This document shows, piece after piece, positions 1 through 11,402 of a DNA stretch of 64,000 nt (position 1 is the first letter of the stretch; each line of letters opens with the position of its first letter). The notes under the pieces are model-generated. The model was not told the DNA's origin. It did not search any database and saw nothing but the letters and a program-made list of their open reading frames with translations. A program made the translations under genes and the position numbers. The DNA comes from Isoetes taiwanensis (Eukaryota; Streptophyta; Lycopodiopsida; Isoetales; Isoetaceae): NCBI GenBank assembly GCA_021234155.1, contig JAJEKV010000205.1, forward strand, positions 1,411,501-1,475,500. Direction: 5' to 3'.

Positions 1-404
1 GCAATGGTATAGGTGCAATAGTCCCAGGTACGACCATGGTCAACTTTAATAGCTTGACATGTCAAACAATATGAAACCAAGTCCCTGACTCGTTCCTTCA
101 TGTCTGGCCAATAGTAGTGGCGCTTGACCAACTCATAGGTCTTCCACTCACCTCCATCCCCAACTTGTGGGGTTTCATGATGGTCACGCAATATCAATTC
201 TCGAAGATTAGCATGCAATGGTACATAAATCCTTGCTTTATAAAAGTACAACCCATCTTGTTCAGTCCACCAATCCCCAGATTTGGTGCGGGTTGTTGCT
301 TATCTTCTTGATATGCCTCTTCAATCCTTTGTAAGAGATCATTCTTCCCTTCCATCAAAGTATTCAATTAATGCTTAATCCTGGATAAGGCATCCGCAAC
401 TGGA

Positions 405-812
405 TTATTCTTTCGGAGTATGCTCAATACTAAAATGGAACTCATGCAAAAAGTCAAGCCACCTAGCTTTCCTAGGGCTAATCTCAGCTTGGCTTTGCAA
501 GAATCTCAAAGGCTTATGGTCAGTATATACCACAAACTTACGCGGCTTTTTACTGGTACCACATCTCAAGTAGTGCCGCCACGTCTTCAATGCATGAACT
601 ATAGCCAATAGTTCTTGCTCATATATTGCATAATTCCATTCCGCTTGATTATTTCATATGCAATAATACGATCTTGTTGCATAAGCACAGCTCCCAGAGC
701 TTGCCCACAAGCATCCGTGTATACCTCAAACGACTCATTGTGGTCGGGTACCTTCAGTACTGGACAACTCACCAAAAGACTTTTGATCCTTTCAAAGGCC
801 TCTTTGTTAGTC
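405..812 (-). pseudogene. Gypsy RNase H domain fragment
   Basis: The frame at 405-608 reads LLAIVHALKTWRHYL and then VVYTDHKPL, the hallmark central part of Ty3/gypsy RNase H. Upstream, in another frame to about 810, the sequence reads KSLLVSCPVLKVP and then YTDACGQALGAVL, the N-terminal part of the same domain with its catalytic-type Asp. A frameshift near 630-640 separates the two. It joins the RT block at 1376-2293 once the 571-bp insertion between them is discounted. Confidence 0.85.
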
Positions 813-1375
813 CTGTGCCTCCTGGTACAGGACTATTCATGCATACGACGGACCAGGTCAAGCTCAAGGATCCGCAGTCAACCACGGGTCAGCCATCCAA
901 GGCCCCGCAGAAGACCAAGCAGCAGCCTATCAAGAGGCGCCGCTCAGACAAGTGAGGGGCCGTCACCGCCCGCGTCAACGTCCGCGTGATTCTAGGCACT
1001 TCAAGAGGCACCGCCAACATTCCTGCAAATCAGGCCTCCTTCCAGGAGTCGGCACCGAGATCAGTCAGAGTGTCTATATTGGGCCAAAGGCCATTGTACT
1101 ATATAGATGAGTAGAGCTAGCATATGAGGGCTAGATGAGTTTTGAGTCTTGTCTCTCTTCAGTCTTCTCTCGATTGCGAGAGCTCATGTATGCTCATCAT
1201 TGATATCAAAGAAGCATATCATTTTCCTCTCATTGTTCTTTTCTGTTCCGTTTTCTTCTTCTTGTTCTTTTCTTGCAAATCCCGCGTGACATAGTCCCCC
1301 CGGATTCTCCTGTTAGATCCAAGGGTCCTCACAGAGGGCTGTCTTGCAGGAGTTCCCGAACCCAGACCCCAAACA
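805..1375 (+). mobile_element. Solo LTR (Copia-like) nested in gypsy pol
   Basis: The 571-bp segment starts TGTTAGTCC and ends CCCCAAACA, so it has TG...CA ends. It is flanked on both sides by CTCTT (800-804 and 1376-1380), a 5-bp target duplication. Removing the segment and one CTCTT restores a continuous RT-to-RNase H connection (AQQE joined to AFERIKSLL on the minus strand). No internal domain remains, so this is a solo LTR left by LTR-LTR recombination. A TATA-like ACTATATAG lies near 1098. Assignment to Copia rests only on the TGTTAG...ACA ends. The orientation is inferred from the same ends. Confidence 0.85.
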
Positions 1376-2293
1376 CTCTTGTTGAGCTTGATCCCACATA
1401 TACTCTTGATCTTTTCTTAAAAGATCGGTGAGCGGGGCTACTACCTTAGAAAACTTAGGCACACATTTTTGGTAGTAGGTAGCCAACCCAAGAAAACTTC
1501 TCAACTCATGAACATTATCAGGTTGAATCCATTGTTGTACTGCTCGTACTTTGCTAGGGTCCGGAGACACTGCCTTCCCCGACATGATGTAACCTAAATA
1601 AGCAACCCTTTGCTTGAGGAAATCACATTTAGAAATTTTGGCATACAACTTATTGGCTCGCAACACTTTAAGCACTTGCTCTAGATGCTGAAAGTGTTCT
1701 TCCAATGAGTTCGAGTATACAAGTATATCATCCAAGAATACTTCAACTGATTTGTCTAAATAATCAGCGAATACTCGATTTATCAATCTCATGAACGTAG
1801 CCGGCGCATTGGTGAGACCAAACAACATGACTAAGAACTCATAGTGGCCTTGATGAGTTCGAAAGGCAGTCTTCGGTTCGTCACCCTCACAGACTTTAAT
1901 GTGATGATATCCACTCCTTAGATCAATTTTGGTGAACCAAGTTGCACCACCCAAACGATCTAAGATATCATCAATCTGTGGTAAAGGATATCTATCCTTA
2001 ATTATTGCTTTGTTAAGAGAACAATAATCTATGCACATGCACATGGTTTTATCTTTCTTCTTAACTAGCAGTACTGGAGCCGCAAAAGGAGACTTATTTG
2101 GCTGGATAAACCTCTTTTCAAGCAATTCCTTAACTTGCTTTTTGACTTCCTCTAACGCAAGAGGACTCAAGCTGTAAGGTGCTTTTGCCATTGGTTTAGT
2201 TCCGGGCTCAAGATCAATCTCATGCTCCACTCCCCTTGACGGTGGTAGTCCTATAGGCAACTCATCGAGAAACACATCCTTGTATCTTTCCAA
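1313..2293 (-). pseudogene. Gypsy reverse transcriptase fragment
   Basis: The open frame contains the diagnostic gypsy RT string: KKKDKTMCMCIDYCSLNKA, then RYPLPQIDDILDRL, FTKIDLRSGYHHI, FRTHQGHYEFLVMLFGLTNAP and FLDDILVYS. The FLDD motif supplies two of the catalytic aspartates, and FTKIDL holds the third. The final ~20 residues (1313-1375) are solo-LTR sequence and not RT. The usual YRALN is CSLNK and MPFGL is VMLFGL, typical of a decaying copy. It is the best preserved domain of the element. Confidence 0.9.
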
Positions 2294-2761
2294 AAGACAA
2301 GTAATTGAGGATGAAGTTGGGAACTTACCTCCAGTTGCTCAACAAGTGAATTGCAAGTTTTTACACATATATCATCATTATATACACATATAACCCAAAA
2401 ACTTGGTTTTTGTTCACTCTAGAAGCAGTTTTAGCCTGCATGGCCGATTAGAATTTCCCGGATCCCATATAAGGTGATTCTTATATACTAACAGACTTAG
2501 AGTCCTCTAACTCAAAAGTTAATACACGGGATTCTCAATCAATGAGCAGACATGCAGTTTAAAGCCACTTTATCCCAAAGTGACATCATAACATTTTAAA
2601 TTGATCAAATCAACATCAATTTTAAACTGTACTGCTCTAGATGAATTTCTATCTTGAAGTATCAAGTCCACGCCTTGCGCTTGTTGATCCCCATGCTGAA
2701 CTTGAGGCCCCGCCTCTCCTTCAACCACATATGGAGTCACCCTCGTCAGCTCAAGGCCTAG

Positions 2762-3040
2762 CTACCTTTCTAAGTCTGCAGACGAAAAATTGTCAGTGCT
2801 CGCAGAATCAATAAGAACAATCACATTCTTTTCCTTGATTCTACCTAGAACAGGAATAACTTTACCAAAGAAAACTTTAGAAGAAACATTTACCATGCTT
2901 TCTTCCCTCGCGATAGCCGACGACATCTTTACGCCCTCACCATCCGATGATGTCTTGGAAGTTGTAGCCACCGTTTTCTTTGGCTTTTGTGGCTTAGGAC
3001 ATTCCCTCGCATAATAACCCATGCACTGGCAGTTATAACA
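2762..3040 (-). pseudogene. Gypsy zinc knuckle and aspartic protease fragment
   Basis: The frame reads KCYNCQCMGYYARECP followed by a basic/acidic linker and then VIVLIDSASTDNF. This is a gag CCHC knuckle followed by retroviral-type protease, as in plant gypsy elements. Two key positions are changed. The knuckle His is Tyr (C-x2-C-x4-Y-x4-C), and the protease active site D-S/T-G is D-S-A. An in-frame TAG lies just upstream of the knuckle (near 3078). The fragment is therefore almost certainly inactive. Confidence 0.75.
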
Positions 3041-3042
3041 CT

Positions 3043-3560
3043 TTATAGCTGCCTTTTTCTTGCCATAATCTTTAGACTATCCCGCAGCCTTTTTGTTTGA
3101 CTGATTCCATTTTCTTTTCTTAGCAGATAATGCTCCATCCACAGAATTTTCCATTCATTTTGACTTCCAATCAAAACTTTTCTTGGCCTTTTGAGTTTCC
3201 TCATGACAACTAACTTTCTTGCAAGTTCAACTGCTTCCTCGAAGCCTTTGGGTCCCGCTTGCAAGAGGTGTGTCTTAATACTGGTTTCCTTTAGACTATT
3301 CACAAAGTGATATAAGCGCATGACAACTATCAAAATGAGGCGTGTACTCATCTTTAAATCGTTTACAAAAATCGGTCCAAGGGTCTTACCCTGTCAGTTT
3401 GGATTTCCCACCATGAAGCAGCAACACCTTTTAGCTTAAGAGAAGCGTGCAATACCTTTGTGGTATCGCTTTTCTGAAAATGGGTGTAACTCTCGTACTC
3501 CACAATGTGTAAGCACATACATTACATCATCAAAGCTCGCAAGGATATGGTGGGTCTGAG
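3043..3560 (-). pseudogene. Gypsy gag remnant
   Basis: One frame (3043-3351) encodes a basic tail that leads into the zinc knuckle. In a neighbouring frame at about 3400-3480 the peptide VLHASLKLKGVAASWWE matches the retrotransposon gag core pattern (A...LKG.A..WW). Stops and frameshifts separate the two parts. Upstream (toward 3.7 kb) the signal fades into AT-rich DNA, and no LTR or primer binding site was recognised. Confidence 0.6.
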
Positions 3561-4119
3561 TTCTAATATGGTGGGTCTAAGTCATGTACCCCACAATCTA
3601 TGTTGTTGGTAAGTGTCGATATGTTGATCACATGTTAGACCATTAAATGCGTTGAATTTAAATACAATCACACAAATTTATCTACACATCTTATTTTTAT
3701 TGTATATTATATCACACGTCATTGTCAATTGTTTGTCATCCTGTCTCTAGATTATTGTTATTTTTTCCATAGCACAGAAAGGGCCATTTTTTTTTATTTT
3801 TATTTTTTTAATTTAATGTTACATCCAACACTTTTTAAATTAAAATCCCCCTGAAACCCCCTTCGGTTTGGGTGTATGTTCATATGGGGATAACGTAAGG
3901 CAGCAGGGAGCCCCTAAAATCGTATAATACATGTGCAAAATCAACACTATATAGTACGTAGCCTTAAACCCTATAGTATTTTGCAAACTTCATTATACAA
4001 TATACCAAAACTTGTACAAGTATACCCCACAAACGAGGATCACTATCAATAGATCGAGGAATAAAAGGCAAATATGCCCATCCGATAGCTCTTCCCCATG
4101 TGATTATGCACCCAAACCA
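3561..4119. other. AT-rich spacer, no gene seen
   Basis: AT-rich DNA with poly-T runs near 3780-3830 and no coding signal. It separates the gypsy remnant from the LINE remnant. Confidence 0.6.
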
Positions 4120-5811
4120 CTATCTCTCTATACAATTGCCACTTTGAGATGGACTCAACAATAAAACCCAAGTATACTGGAGTCTAGGAGCAAATTCCAC
4201 ATGAAAAATTGCTTTTCTTGTCACACTTATCCATGTTTGTAGAAGTTGTGATGCTCCCTGAATATATACGACCCCCGGCCGTATACATACGGGGACTTTC
4301 CCCTCCCATGGCAACCATCTCGCCATGAGCAGGGCCCTCCGTCTGACCCGGCTTGGCCAAATTGACCCTCATTTCAGTGGCCCGACAAAAGCTACCCAGG
4401 GCATGTAGGTGCTGCTGCATGGCATAAGGGTGTGGGCTAGGAGGTTCAAATCATCTGCTTATATGAGCTGCCTAATGATATGGTGCACAAGCTGAGCTCC
4501 ATCACCCCAATGGCAGGCAAGCCACCCCTTCAATTGGTCAATGTAGAGGCCAAACAATGTTGAGGAGAGCGGGCATCCATGGGGACACCAATACTACTAT
4601 TGACAGGTGGTCCTCTTAGTGTCAGTCATGTCTCATAGAGCCTGTATACCACATTTTGCAAGTCTTCAGGGGCTCCCAACTATCTGAGGCTTTCCCACAA
4701 CTTTTCTCTAGGCACAATGTCAAAGGCCTTTGCAAAGTTGACAAAACAACAGTAGAGATCCTGACGGCGGTTCCTGCTATCCTCAAGCAAGGTCCGGAAT
4801 GTGGTCAATAGTGGAGTGTCAAGGTCTGAATCTTGCCTGTGTGAGCGCTCTCACTTCTGCCTCCTTTACCCACATCGTGAGTCTGTTCGAGGATGCTGGC
4901 CATTAGCTTTGCAAAGAGTGAACTGACCGTGGTTGTCCTGTAGTTGGCTCGGCTATGTGGGTCTCCTACCTTGTAGATGGGGAATACTCTGCTAGTGGTC
5001 CACTGTTGGGGAAATCCTTCCTGTAATGCCCTATTAAATAATGCGGTCAGGATGGGCACTATGGGTAGTTCCGCCCACTTGAGCAGCTCTGCCTGCATGC
5101 CATCTAAGTATGCCGCCTTGCTATTGACGAGATGCTGCAGGCCCCGAGTGACATCTGCTCTGTGATTTCCAAGGACGGGCCCCTTTGGAAGGGTACGTCT
5201 AACCGAATCCCAGGAGGATCATAGAGCTAGTGGAAGTATTGCACTCGTTGATCCAGACTGATATTTCCTGCAGGCTGCAAAGGCTTGCTCAGCACCTTTC
5301 TCCAAAATGTTCTGGGATGGCGCTCCAACAGGTAAAAGATTTCCCTCTGATGCTCTGGAATATATCTGGCTTTCTTTCCTTTCACAAAAAGATGGTACTG
5401 TCTGATCGCGAGGGGGGACATGGCGGGTCAGTGACCTGTCGAAGCCAGCACTTGAAGTCTCTACATTCAGGATCAAACCACTGGTTACGGGGGAAGGTTG
5501 TAGTTCCCGAATCTTCCGGGATGGCTTCTACCAAAGCATCTCTCTGCCGCAGTCGTAGGCACTGTGACCAACCGGTCAGTCTGTTGCTGTAGCGTAGGGA
5601 GCTGCAGAATCTTTGCCAGGTCAGGTACTAGCATCTGGGCATAAATCACCGCGGTCATAATCCAGCCGCGGCTAAGGTAAGCAGGGGGGTGGATGACATG
5701 TGGTCCATGCAGACTGTCAATGCACTTGGAGGAAAAGTGGCTGGTGATCCGAGTCGGTCTCCTCACTCTATTATCTATGCCTAAGTCTAAACAACATTTA
5801 TGGGTGTACAT
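4120..5811 (-). mobile_element. Decayed non-LTR retrotransposon (LINE): endonuclease end and RT
   Basis: On the minus strand the order is endonuclease C-terminus (TAAERCFGR near 5500-5560), linker (KGKKARYIPEHQREIFYLL near 5330-5400), then RT (ALFNRALQEGFPQQWTTSR, IYKVGDPHSRANYRTTTVSS near 4890-5040). Further RT parts lie at 4120-4800, broken by stops. The endonuclease-linker part matches, residue for residue in places, the copy at 62.8-64.0 kb (TAAERCFGRGRSRR; KNKKARYLGEHQQQMFGLW), so the two belong to one LINE family. Many frameshifts make it a dead copy. Confidence 0.8.
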
Positions 5812-6109
5812 GAATGTTGGTCAATCATATACAAAAAATTTAGAAGAGTTAATTCACTAGAGTGTTTAATACTAAGACAACAACTAGAGAATATATAGCT
5901 AGGCTAAAAAGAATGTAGTCCAATATATAAACTTCCAACCTCTTCCTTGTAACCCTTGGATTGGATATATCCAAATAATCTAAATAGCACAATATTATAT
6001 TAGTTGATTTTATTTGATCTCTGAGTCTTCATGCCCTCTGACTTCCATTGTGTTGTTTGGGCTTCTTGCCCATGCTCTACATCGTCTCATGGCCATTCGT
6101 TCATAAATT

Positions 6110-7150
6110 TCTTTATATTTTTTTGAGGGTACAAAATTTACGATTTTGTATTAATAAAAAGTGGTCCAAAGACCTTATTACAGAATGGCCCAAATGGCAC
6201 AGTAGTGAACCCAGACTTAGAACAAATTCCAGTTACATGCTTTCACACGATTATCTACATAGCATTGATCATTGACGCAAGAACTACTTGAAGCTCCCCT
6301 CCGAAAGATACCCTAGTTAAGCAAAAGGAAAACAAATATCTTCCCACTCTTTAACTTGGCCAGAGATGTCCATACTACAGTACTAAAGGGCTTCTGCATC
6401 CCATTTCCAAAATGTACTATGGAGTAGTCACTCATCTTCCAAACAGTATAAAGTCTTTATAAGGCCGCCTCCAAATGGAGTGGTCCACAGGCCAAGCTTT
6501 TGCTAATTAGCTAAAGCATAAGTCTAAACCACATTGTGTTCGGATACAACAGTTAGGCCTCCAAGGTCTCCTGCCCAAGAAACCCCATTGCAAAACTCTA
6601 GCATCACTATGGTGATTCATGCATATTTACCTTTCTCTATTTTAAAGCCTCATCAAGATGGGATAGGGAGGCCTTCATAACTGTCTCACAAGCAATACCA
6701 TTATAGACAATACAAAAGCCTGGAGCTTCATATCATAAACCAAACAGCTAAATCCAACTAAACTTGTATCCATTTTTGCAATGAGAGCAATTATGCAATC
6801 TTCAGCTTGCAATCAGTGCAAATGAAGAAGAATCCATGCTTAGGCTTCTGAAACAAAGATATATGAACTATCCAAACTGAAAGACTCATAAAACCACTAG
6901 CATTAGCCATATGAATAAGACCTCGGCAACTATACGACACATCTGCTTCGCAATCACGGGCATGCAAGCACCAAAAATCTGAAAAGCCCTACTAGCCGCT
7001 AGCTCTAGCCTATCTATTATGGATCACTGGTTGTTAATCAAAGACAAAGCCATATCTCGTCATTTGATACAAGAAGGAGAGAATTTGAGAGCAGCCGGCA
7101 AAACACCTTAACATAACAAATCCACACTGAAGTTAAGAACTGGTCTTATA
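6110..7150 (-). mobile_element. Possible LINE 3' end (minus strand)
   Basis: Read on the minus strand, the segment ends with TTTTTATTAATACAAAATCG, then GTAAATTTTGTACCCTC and an A-rich tail (plus-strand poly-T/A at 6115-6125). This is the usual look of a plant LINE 3' terminus. The preceding ~1 kb has no clear open frame. The call rests on the tail pattern only. Confidence 0.3.
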
Positions 7151-7200
7151 CAAGCAGCCATGGCTGAGTATAAAGGCAGCAGCATGCATTGTTTGTATGA

Positions 7201-9124
7201 GGTTTCGAAGAAGATGACCTTCGAATGGGAATGGGAATAAGAGGCATTAGGGCGACCGCCATCGCCGTCCTAAAAACTTTGCGCCCTAGACATTGTTCCA
7301 GAAAAAAAGTTTCTTTATTTCATTTTATTCTATTCTATTTTATTATATTCATATCAATAGACTTGCATGCAAAAAATCAAATGGGTCCGAACATATCATA
7401 TAACATTAGTAATATACTATTTACATTACTTAATGCTTATAAATATATGGAATAAACATATGCTTTGGCCATTTTTGGGGATTTCGTGATTGTTTTTAAG
7501 TCTTTTCACACTGGGGAGTTGTCCTTCAGTGGGCTCCATGTGCTCGTACGTAAAAACTGGGGATTTACTCTATATGTTGTGTCATTTATGAGGTTGCATA
7601 TTTGTAAACGGCTTACAAAATTATAGCTTAGAGCATTAAGCCATTTGTTATATAGTGCGGAACTAGACGAAGATTATTAGTCATATTGTGCTATGCATTT
7701 GAGGATTTTAGATTTTGATATTCGAATACAATACAGGATATGAGATACAAATGTTGTAAAAATTTCAGATTTATATGCTTATTAGCCTCCAATTAAAATA
7801 AATCAGACCAACAAAAAGAGACATATTCTTGATGACTGCATATGGACATACCTCTTTGTCGACGCACTTACCTAAACATTGGGGAGCCAGAGAAAGAGAA
7901 ATGTCCGCGGCAGTTAAGGTTATCGTAATCACAGTTACGAAAAATGGCTGTTTAGTCTTTTCTTGCTTGTCGTTGCAAAAACAGGCTAGGATAAAATGAT
8001 GTTACCAAAAATGACGTGTTTGAACTGTTTTCTAAAAAAAAGGGCAAAAAACGGGCTGTTTTCAGTATGGACAGTTCTAACCCCTGTTTTTGTGTTTGTC
8101 GGACCCAATTAAACTTGAAAAAATAATTCGAAAGTGAATTAATGATTCTCCCAATTTAGCAATCCAATTATAGCCTAAAAGGTATATTTCCATTTCGGCC
8201 TATTCACAATCAGTCTCGGGTTTTCTGAACAAATGCATATCTTGTCTTTATTTTTTTCTTTGGCGATGTCAAACCTCCATTTTTCGACATGTTCATCATA
8301 TTCAGTGTCGAAACTTCTCGGGATGTTTTTTCTAAAACAATGGATCCAGAAATAATCTGATGTAAACTCCTGAAAGCTTTAAACTTTGCTATTCCGGAAG
8401 CTCTAAACTTTGCTATTTTCTCTGCTCTAAACTGAAATTTCGGCATTCAATTCTAGAAGCTTCCAATCAAACTCTGCTATTTTCTCTGTTCTAAACTTTC
8501 AAACTTTCTGTTACCTAGCTTGCTGAATGACCGCAAGTGGTCCCATTTGTCTCCCATTTTATACTGTTATCGCTAAATCAATGCCATATCCATTTTGGCA
8601 AAGATGAAAAGCCTGATTTAACATTCAATATTAGGGTATATAGATAGAGGGAACTTTGCCTGGTTCACACGTAGTACATACTATTTTGCATGATTCATTC
8701 ATACATAACTTTGACCATTCATACTATTTTGTCTGATTTTTGAACAAATGATGTTACACGTTTATTTATTGAATGATTTTACCTATCATGTCAATTCTAT
8801 GCTTAATTCCAAATTCCATGTTTGTATTGTATGCACTAAGTTTGTATCCATGCTTGTCTCCCATAATTCATAATTTAATGTTGTTCTCTAATATATTTAT
8901 ATATTGCTTTTGAATAAATTAATAGCATTCTAGAATGGGACTCGCATGAAACCAACAAACCGCCCGTTAGACTTGCTTCTCATTCATCTCAGCAGATTTT
9001 CTACAATGGTGGATAGTGGGTAGCCGCACACATGCGAACTACCCATAAAAAATAAAGGGAAATCCAATTATATCACTTAAACCCCAACAAAATACAATGC
9101 TAATAGAGACTGGGCTAGTGTACC
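7201..9124. other. Intergenic, no gene seen
   Basis: AT-rich DNA without a convincing open frame. Short repeats of CTCTAAACTTTGCTATT occur at about 8370-8510. No splice-supported exon or element terminus was recognised. Confidence 0.5.
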
Positions 9125-9204
9125 TGCCGAAAGCTTATCACCGGGATTAAAAACCCCGCCCTTTCGGGTTTTCGAGGAAAAACCCTAGTGATAAGCCTTC
9201 GGCA
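9125..9204. repeat. 80-bp hairpin (inverted repeat, 17-bp arms)
   Basis: The left arm TGCCGAAAGCTTATCAC (9125-9141) pairs with the right arm GTGATAAGCCTTCGGCA (9188-9204) with one mismatch. The 46-nt loop itself contains AAACCCG/CGGGTTT-like complementarity. No target duplication was recognised, so it could be a very small foldback/MITE or a transcribed hairpin. Confidence 0.7.
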
Positions 9205-10380
9205 AGGGGCTTGGACAAACGTAAGGCATAAAAATCGCTCCCAAAACCCACGAATGAAAAAGTCGAAACAGATGCCGCTCGCTAACCTGTACCTGCACAT
9301 CACCAACAAAACAACAAGACAAACCAAACCTCCCAGAGTGGAGGGGCTGATTACGCGCGTGCCACGCGATAAAAATACAATAACAAAGAAGGGGGGGAGG
9401 GTGGATTCAAAGAGAATAAGGTACTGCTGAGAGAGAAGAGGAAGCGCCGATGAGAAGTCGAAGCAAAAACGCGCCTAAAATAGCGAACTCCCAACCAGAA
9501 TGGGCATGCGCCGCCCGCATGCATGCAAAACATGCATGCTCGTCCCATTCTAGAATGGCGATCCGATGTCTCGGATCGATGGGATTTTCTAGTAAAATGA
9601 TCTTGTTTTGTATCTTTTGAGTACTTTGCCATTTTATTGCCGTTTTCGTTTTCCGTTTTCAAAAAATGACTCGCTGTTTTACTTTCGTTTTCGTTTTTCG
9701 TAACTATGGCCGCAATTTTCCTATATTATATAGTAGATAACCTCAAACCATGAACTAGATTTTTACCCAAAAACCGAGACATCAAGTTCACATATGTCAA
9801 AGCTCTGTTTTCCTTTAAATTGACGTTGCCTTCCAACCAGCAAGGATTTAACTACATACAGATGGTTCAATAAGGAGATAGGGGCATGCACCATGATTCT
9901 AAGCCATTCGATTGAAGGAAAAGGAAAAATCCTGGCCATTGAATGTGACTGAGAAGGTGCAAGGAAGGGCATGTGATCTTGTTCTTTGCTAGAAAGGGGC
10001 ATTTCATCATAGCATCAGTTAAGAAAAGGAGTAATAAATGGCACAATGAGGTGGCAACGGAGGTATCTATATTTTATTTTATTTTTTTCATAGCATGGAT
10101 GCAGCAAGAAGAACGTTTTCTTGGGTTCACAGAGGATACACATTTGGGACAAAAAAACCTTTCAGCCTCTGTTGGGTAGCAGTCTGTGATTGTCTCTTCA
10201 TACTAGGTCTTCTTGCATGATCAGGGAAAAAGTCTAATCTAGAAATGCATGATTTCATTTGTGGTCTACGCTGCTTCATTTACAGATATTTTTATGATGC
10301 TATCCCTATTGTATCTTTCCATGCTATTGAAAATGGGTTCTGGATGTTAGATATTACTTCATTTGTTCCTGTCTATTTCT
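9205..10380. other. Intergenic, no gene seen
   Basis: Includes a locally GC-richer patch (9340-9560) with short CATGCATG palindromes. The open frames there have no recognisable domains and overlap on both strands, so none is called. Confidence 0.5.
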
Positions 10381-10481
10381 TAAGAAAAACTACTTTTATA
10401 GAAATGCTGGATGTCAGCCTTTCATAGTGTTAAAGAAAAATTACTTCTATAGAAATGCTGGGTGTCAGCCTTTCATAGTGT
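10381..10481. repeat. 50-bp tandem duplication
   Basis: Two adjacent copies (10381-10430 and 10431-10481) share TATAGAAATGCTGG and GTCAGCCTTTCATAGTGT with four or five differences. Confidence 0.85.
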
Positions 10482-10800
10482 AGAACAGGGTATTGGCATA
10501 TAATATTTGGTGTGCCTTCTTAACATGCGAATGATGCAAATGCATTTGAAATGCATGTATGTTATTCATCATAAAGTGGTATTAATTGTGCCCTTCTATG
10601 GGTTTATATAGGTTAGGGTCATTCCAATGAAAATATTGACCAACCCAAAAAAAAAAAAAAACTCAAACTTCCATTTTCCAAAACGATATAGAATTGAATC
10701 ATGCAAGGCCTTAAGGGCTAAGGAAATATCCAAGGGATGTTAAGATTTGTATCAAATCAATTGCATCTAGACATTTTGGTCTTTTAGTTTCATTTTTAGT

Positions 10801-11402
10801 TTGGAGTTTAATTCGATATTTGGAGTTAATTTTACATGCGGTCAACTATGTGCATTCCTTAATACACATAAATTCGCATTAATACAGTCCCTACATATGC
10901 CTTTAACATTGTGTTTGACTCTCAATTTGGAATGGACTTTGGCATTTGCTTCTTCTTGTGCGATCATCTACGGCTTGCTTGGGAGTGGCTGTTCACTCTT
11001 TTCAGTGTCTCTCTTACTAGCCAGGAGATCCTACTTGCACTTTATCCCCCTGTTTGGCCTAACTTGCGTAAGCGGGCATTTCATCTTGCTTCTAGTTGGA
11101 TTTTTTGGTCTATCTGGCAGAGGCGACATTTGTGTATTTTTCAAGGTGCACACATCTCTGATCATCAGCTTCTCCGTTGTGCTCAGCAGAAGATCACTAA
11201 AGCTTATTGTTGCTCATCTCTAGCTGATGATAAAAAAGAGATAATTTGGCAGACGTATTTACGGTGTTCTTCTTATGCATAGACGGGTGTTTTTGCCTAG
11301 TTGGGTCAGCCTATCCACTAGGGTTTTATTCCTGTCTGTGCATTGTGTATTGTGCCTTTGTTCTTGTCAATAAAAAGAGCCTCGCGTCCTTCAAAAAAAA
11401 AA
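10801..11402 (+). mobile_element. 5'-truncated LINE 3' end
   Basis: One frame (to 11282) reads LAWEWLFTLFSVSL, then KRAFHLASSWIFWSIWQRRH, resembling the C-terminal region downstream of RT in plant L1-type LINEs. It is followed by a non-coding tail ending TCAATAAAAAGAGCCTCGCG and then TCCTTCAAAAAAAAAAA, a typical L1-type polyadenylated 3' end. RT and endonuclease are missing, as expected of a 5'-truncated insertion. The target duplication was not resolved. Confidence 0.6.

Larger units (their letters stand above)
1..3560 (-). mobile_element. Decayed Ty3/gypsy LTR retrotransposon (gag-pol), interrupted
   Basis: Reading the minus strand from about 3560 down to 1, the pieces come in gypsy order: gag (with a LKLKGVAASWWE-like stretch near 3450), a CCHC-like knuckle, an aspartic protease, RT, RNase H and the integrase zinc region. 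Frameshifts and stops separate nearly every domain, so this is a dead copy. The integrase HHCC region (RDHHETP then CLTCQ) lies at about 1-200 and runs out of the window, so the rest of integrase and one LTR lie outside. A solo LTR is nested at 805-1375. No LTR of the gypsy element itself was found inside the window. Confidence 0.85.

Noticed and set aside
9351-9662. 103-residue open frame on the minus strand
   Set aside because: No domain, overlaps other frames, and sits in a GC-richer patch.
10801-11223. 140-residue hydrophobic open frame as a membrane protein
   Set aside because: The overlapping frame to 11282 matches LINE C-terminal style and is followed by a LINE-type tail. The hydrophobic frame is its shadow.
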